The notes under the pieces: model-generated
Database searches by the model: none
What the model was told of the DNA's origin: nothing
What the model saw: only the letters and a program-made list of their open reading frames with translations
Made by a program: the position numbers and the translations under genes
In this document: one piece after another, positions 22,649 through 25,505 of the stretch
How the letters are laid out: each line of letters opens with the position of its first letter
Numbering within the stretch: position 1 is the first letter of the stretch
Origin: Ectocarpus siliculosus
Lineage: Eukaryota; Sar; Phaeophyceae; Ectocarpales; Ectocarpaceae
DNA: 25,505 nt
Direction: 5' to 3'
NCBI GenBank assembly: GCA_000310025.1
Contig: FN649743.1
Coordinates: forward strand, 2,880,454-2,905,958

Positions 22649-25486
22649 CCCCCCCCCCCTATATACCTACAACAGAAGAGAGTCATACAGAGTAGGCGAC
22701 GCAGGAAAATGTACAGATGGAGAATAGATAAGCTAGAAGTAGAAGAAACGAGGGTAGAGTTCCAAGAAGAGATGGCTATAAACGACAAGAAACTCTCGGA
22801 GTTGATGGAGGCAATGGGTACACCGAAGGATGCCGAAGGCCGGGACCAGGCCGGGTCTAGAATCATAGAAGGGTGGGAAGAGCTGGTAAACACAACAGCA
22901 AGCAGAGTTCTAGGTAGAAAGTTGATAGTTTGTAAGAGAGCAGTGAAGTGGTGGGACGAAGAAATCAAGCAAGCAATTCGAGTACGTAGAGAGTCACACG
23001 CAAAATATGCGGCAGGGAAAACAGATGCAGGATGGAAGGAGTATGTTGAAAGTAGAAAGAGGGTGAAGGAGTTGGTCGTGAAGAAGAAGAAAGGGTTGTG
23101 GGAGGAAGTAGTCCAAAAGACTAACGAAGATTTTGAGGGGGGGATGAAGCAAATGTGGGTAGGAATTCAAGGGATAGTGGGCAACAAAAGAGGGGGAGAC
23201 ACGGAAATAACGACACTAAGATCTGCCGAGGGTAAGATGGTAAGCAGTTCTAAAGGAAAGAGGGAAGTACTAGTAGAGCACTACCGCAAACTTGGGACAC
23301 CCACCACCAACGACAACTTCGACTCGGAGTTTGAGAAGGAAATCAACTCGTGGGCAGAGGAAAACGTTGAAAGATCTCAGAGGGAACGTAGTGATGTGGA
23401 CGGGTTGCAGGGAGAGTTCACACGAGAAGAGGTAGAGGACTGCGTAGCGAAACTCAAGAATAGAAAAGCGGCAGGGGCTGATGGAATTGTGAACGAGCTT
23501 TTGAAACAGGGGGGGGAGGGGATGATTAACATGTTGATCCGGATATTCAACTGGATATGGAAACACGAGTACGCGCCGAAGAGATGGAGAGAAGGAGTAG
23601 TCGTGAACCTGTTCAAAAAGGGGGATAAAGCTGACCCGGGGAATTATAGAGGGATAACCCTGTTGAGCACAGTGGGGAAACTGTTTGGCAAGATGATAGA
23701 CAATAGAATGGGAGACATGTTGGAGGGGAAACAAAAGATCAGCGAAGGACAAGCTGGATTTAGACCAGATCGTAGTTGTGTAGACCATGTATATACGTTG
23801 AGTAAAATCATCCAAGGTAGGAAAGACGCCGGGCGTACGACATACTGTTTCTTCCTCGATATACAAAAAGCCTACGACACCGTATGGCGCAATGGATTGT
23901 GGAAAAAGATGTGGGACATCGGCATCCGGGGGAAAATGTGGAGGATGTTGAAAAAGATGACAGAATGCACAAGAAGTGCGGTGATGTTGGATGGGGAAAT
24001 TTCGAAGTACGTGGATATACTCCAAGGAGTCGCACAGGGCTGTACGATGTCACCCACTCTATTTAAGATTTACATCAACGATTTGATAAGGGCGGTTGAA
24101 GCAGTAAGACAGGGAGTTCAAGTAGAGGGAAAGAGTGTGTCCGGACTGATGTTTGCAGATGATTTCGTGGGGGTATCCGAAACACCAGAAGGGTTGCAAG
24201 AACAAATAGATGCGGCGGTAGGATACACCCGAAAATGGAGACTGTCGGCGAACGTAGGAAAATGCGCAGTAGTGGTCTGTAACGAAGATAAGAAAAATCC
24301 CGTAGAATTCAAATGGAAATGGGGGGAGGAAGAACTACCGGTAGTAGACAAGTATACGTACCTGGGAGTAGAGATTTCGAAGGAGTGCTCATGGGACGCA
24401 CACATAGCGAAGTTGATTGGGAAGGGTAAAGCTCAGATAGGCAAGATGGACGAGATCCTTACGGACCCACACCTAGACACTAGGATTAAGAGGTGCATTC
24501 TCTTGAAGGTGATTGTACCTAAGCTAGAGTATGCAGGAGAGATATGGGAAGGTAACGAAAAGGCCGTCAAGCAGCTGGAAACGGTGCAGATGGCAGCGGC
24601 CAAGAAAATACTTGGATGTTCAAGTACAACGAGCAACACTGTATTGAGAGCAGAATTGGGGATGTACTCTCTTAAAACAAAGAGAGACATGCAGAAGTTG
24701 AAGTGGCAGTACAAGGTAAGTAGAATGTCGGACGATAGACTACCAGCCATGGTTGACGAGGCAGCTTGGGGAAAAGCGACTCCAGGGAAGAAGGGAATCA
24801 GATGGGACAAGGTGGTAGAGAAGGTTTGGAAGGAGATAGGAGACGAGGAGGAGACGTTGGACACGGAAGGGTTCGGGGGGTTCAAGACGAAAGTCAAGGA
24901 GATGCTAGAGAGTAGGGAGGAGACAACCCTTCGGAAGAAGGTACGAAGCGAAGACCACTTGGAGATATACGGGAAGTTGAAAGAAGGGATAGGGATGAAG
25001 ACGTACTTGGACGGCCCCATGGACTATGCGAAAAAGCTGAAATTGCAATTTCGAGTAGGCGATCTGGAAAGGCCAGAACGGAGGAAGAGGTATACCAGCC
25101 GTAGGAGAGAGGAAGAGGAGGATAGACACACATGTCCATGTGGCAAATCGGAGGAGAGTAGACCCCACATAGTTGGGGAGTGTGAGTTGTACAGGAAGGA
25201 AAGAGAGGATCTCGAGGAGGAAATGAGACAGAGAGGGTGTGACATGGACAAGTTTGGTAAATTAGACAACAGCGAAAAAACGATCGCGATAATTGGGGAT
25301 AGATGGTGGGCACAAGAGGCCCTAGAGGACGGGGATAAGATGTGCAAGAAATTTTTATGGAGTTTGTGGCAGAAACGTAAAGAGCTCCCAAATGTTGGTG
25401 GTGTCTCTACTAGGGGTAGGAACGGTGCTCCGTCTCGAAAGGGACGCGTGGTCCATGGTCAAATGACTACGGCAAGCGACAAATGA
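22613..25486 (+). CDS. Reverse transcriptase of non-LTR retrotransposon (N-terminally truncated)
   Basis: The product is 957 residues. RT blocks appear in order: KNRKAAGADGIVNELL (282-297), YRGITLLSTVGKLFGK (345-360), GQAGFRPDRSC (379-389), FLDIQKAYDTVW with its catalytic Asp (414-425), QGVAQGCTMSPTLF (471-484), the catalytic FADD box (514-517) and KYTYLGVEI (580-588). A zinc-knuckle-like CPCGKSEESRPH with a later Cys (841-857) follows, typical of the region after the RT in APE-type LINEs. The first ATG (22613) lies in flanking DNA. Codons up to about 22660 read the host sequence and the C11 run (Pro-Pro-Pro-Pro). The first ATG inside the element is at 22709. RT activity could remain, but without the endonuclease it would not be autonomous. 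The sense strand is strongly A/G-rich, unlike the neighbouring genes. The clade cannot be fixed by eye. Confidence 0.95.
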   Translation: MPSDTPSPELHNPPPPIYLQQKRVIQSRRRRKMYRWRIDKLEVEETRVEFQEEMAINDKKLSELMEAMGTPKDAEGRDQAGSRIIEGWEELVNTTASRVLGRKLIVCKRAVKWWDEEIKQAIRVRRESHAKYAAGKTDAGWKEYVESRKRVKELVVKKKKGLWEEVVQKTNEDFEGGMKQMWVGIQGIVGNKRGGDTEITTLRSAEGKMVSSSKGKREVLVEHYRKLGTPTTNDNFDSEFEKEINSWAEENVERSQRERSDVDGLQGEFTREEVEDCVAKLKNRKAAGADGIVNELLKQGGEGMINMLIRIFNWIWKHEYAPKRWREGVVVNLFKKGDKADPGNYRGITLLSTVGKLFGKMIDNRMGDMLEGKQKISEGQAGFRPDRSCVDHVYTLSKIIQGRKDAGRTTYCFFLDIQKAYDTVWRNGLWKKMWDIGIRGKMWRMLKKMTECTRSAVMLDGEISKYVDILQGVAQGCTMSPTLFKIYINDLIRAVEAVRQGVQVEGKSVSGLMFADDFVGVSETPEGLQEQIDAAVGYTRKWRLSANVGKCAVVVCNEDKKNPVEFKWKWGEEELPVVDKYTYLGVEISKECSWDAHIAKLIGKGKAQIGKMDEILTDPHLDTRIKRCILLKVIVPKLEYAGEIWEGNEKAVKQLETVQMAAAKKILGCSSTTSNTVLRAELGMYSLKTKRDMQKLKWQYKVSRMSDDRLPAMVDEAAWGKATPGKKGIRWDKVVEKVWKEIGDEEETLDTEGFGGFKTKVKEMLESREETTLRKKVRSEDHLEIYGKLKEGIGMKTYLDGPMDYAKKLKLQFRVGDLERPERRKRYTSRRREEEEDRHTCPCGKSEESRPHIVGECELYRKEREDLEEEMRQRGCDMDKFGKLDNSEKTIAIIGDRWWAQEALEDGDKMCKKFLWSLWQKRKELPNVGGVSTRGRNGAPSRKGRVVHGQMTTASDK
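22649..22659. repeat. C11 run at 5' edge of the retrotransposon
   Basis: Eleven consecutive C on the + strand. Downstream the sequence abruptly becomes purine-rich and enters the reverse-transcriptase frame, so the run marks the 5' junction of the truncated element. Confidence 0.9.
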
Positions 25487-25501
25487 GTACGCCCCCCCCC
25501 C
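22660..25501 (+). mobile_element. 5'-truncated non-LTR (LINE-type) retrotransposon
   Basis: The element consists almost entirely of the linker, reverse transcriptase and C-terminal part of a LINE ORF2. The apurinic-type endonuclease that normally precedes these parts is missing, as expected from incomplete reverse transcription that starts at the 3' end. No LTR, integrase or RNase H motif is visible. After the stop codon at 25484-25486 there are only five bases before a C10 run, so the 3' untranslated region is nearly absent unless it continues beyond the window. Target-site duplications cannot be defined, because both flanks visible here are C runs. The frame has no stop or frameshift over 2.8 kb, which suggests a recent insertion. 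Confidence 0.9.
25492..25501. repeat. C10 run at 3' edge of the retrotransposon
   Basis: Ten consecutive C begin six bases after the stop codon. They are either the element's own tail or the target sequence. The window ends four bases later. Confidence 0.9.
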
Positions 25502-25505
25502 GCAT

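Noticed and set aside
23270-25391. Long minus-strand frames opposite the reverse transcriptase
   Set aside because: They are antisense shadows of the purine-rich RT gene (Ser/Pro/Phe-rich readings).

Overview
The window looks like nuclear DNA of a eukaryote with intron-rich genes, most likely a stramenopile and probably a brown alga. The reasons are: GT-AG introns of a few hundred bases to over 1 kb, donors often of the form GTGCGT, GTACGT or GTGAGR, balanced to GC-rich sequence with many pure C or G runs of 8-13 bases, Ser/Asp/Gly/Ala low-complexity stretches in proteins, a 7-transmembrane receptor fused to an RGS domain, and a non-LTR retrotransposon. The organism is an inference; nothing here proves the species.

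Layout, left to right. 1-268 (+) may be the last exon of a gene that starts outside the window. 269-2897 has no supported gene. 2898-7911 (-) is a gene of about ten exons for a signal-peptide, 7-transmembrane, RGS-domain protein. It would be a membrane G-protein regulator that carries receptor and GTPase-accelerating modules in one chain. 7912-11206 is mostly intergenic, with a CTG/CAG tract and a few exon-like scraps. 11207-14202 (-) is a four-exon gene for an Arg/Gly/Ala-rich coiled-coil protein of about 554 residues with a short CFAP97-like segment. 14257-16556 holds a CT-rich tract and long but unassigned open frames. 16557-20046 (-) is a gene of about six exons for a protein with an N-terminal Tudor-like domain, an acidic/Ser-rich middle and a helical C-terminal part. 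20047-22648 has no certain gene. 22649-25501 is a 5'-truncated non-LTR (LINE-type) retrotransposon on the + strand with an intact 957-codon reverse-transcriptase frame, bounded by C runs on both sides.

The three host genes all lie on the minus strand, in tandem. Most exon joins were checked by splice-site sequence and codon phase, and most agree. Three joins in the receptor-RGS gene do not close cleanly and are flagged. No functional link between the three genes can be read from the sequence.
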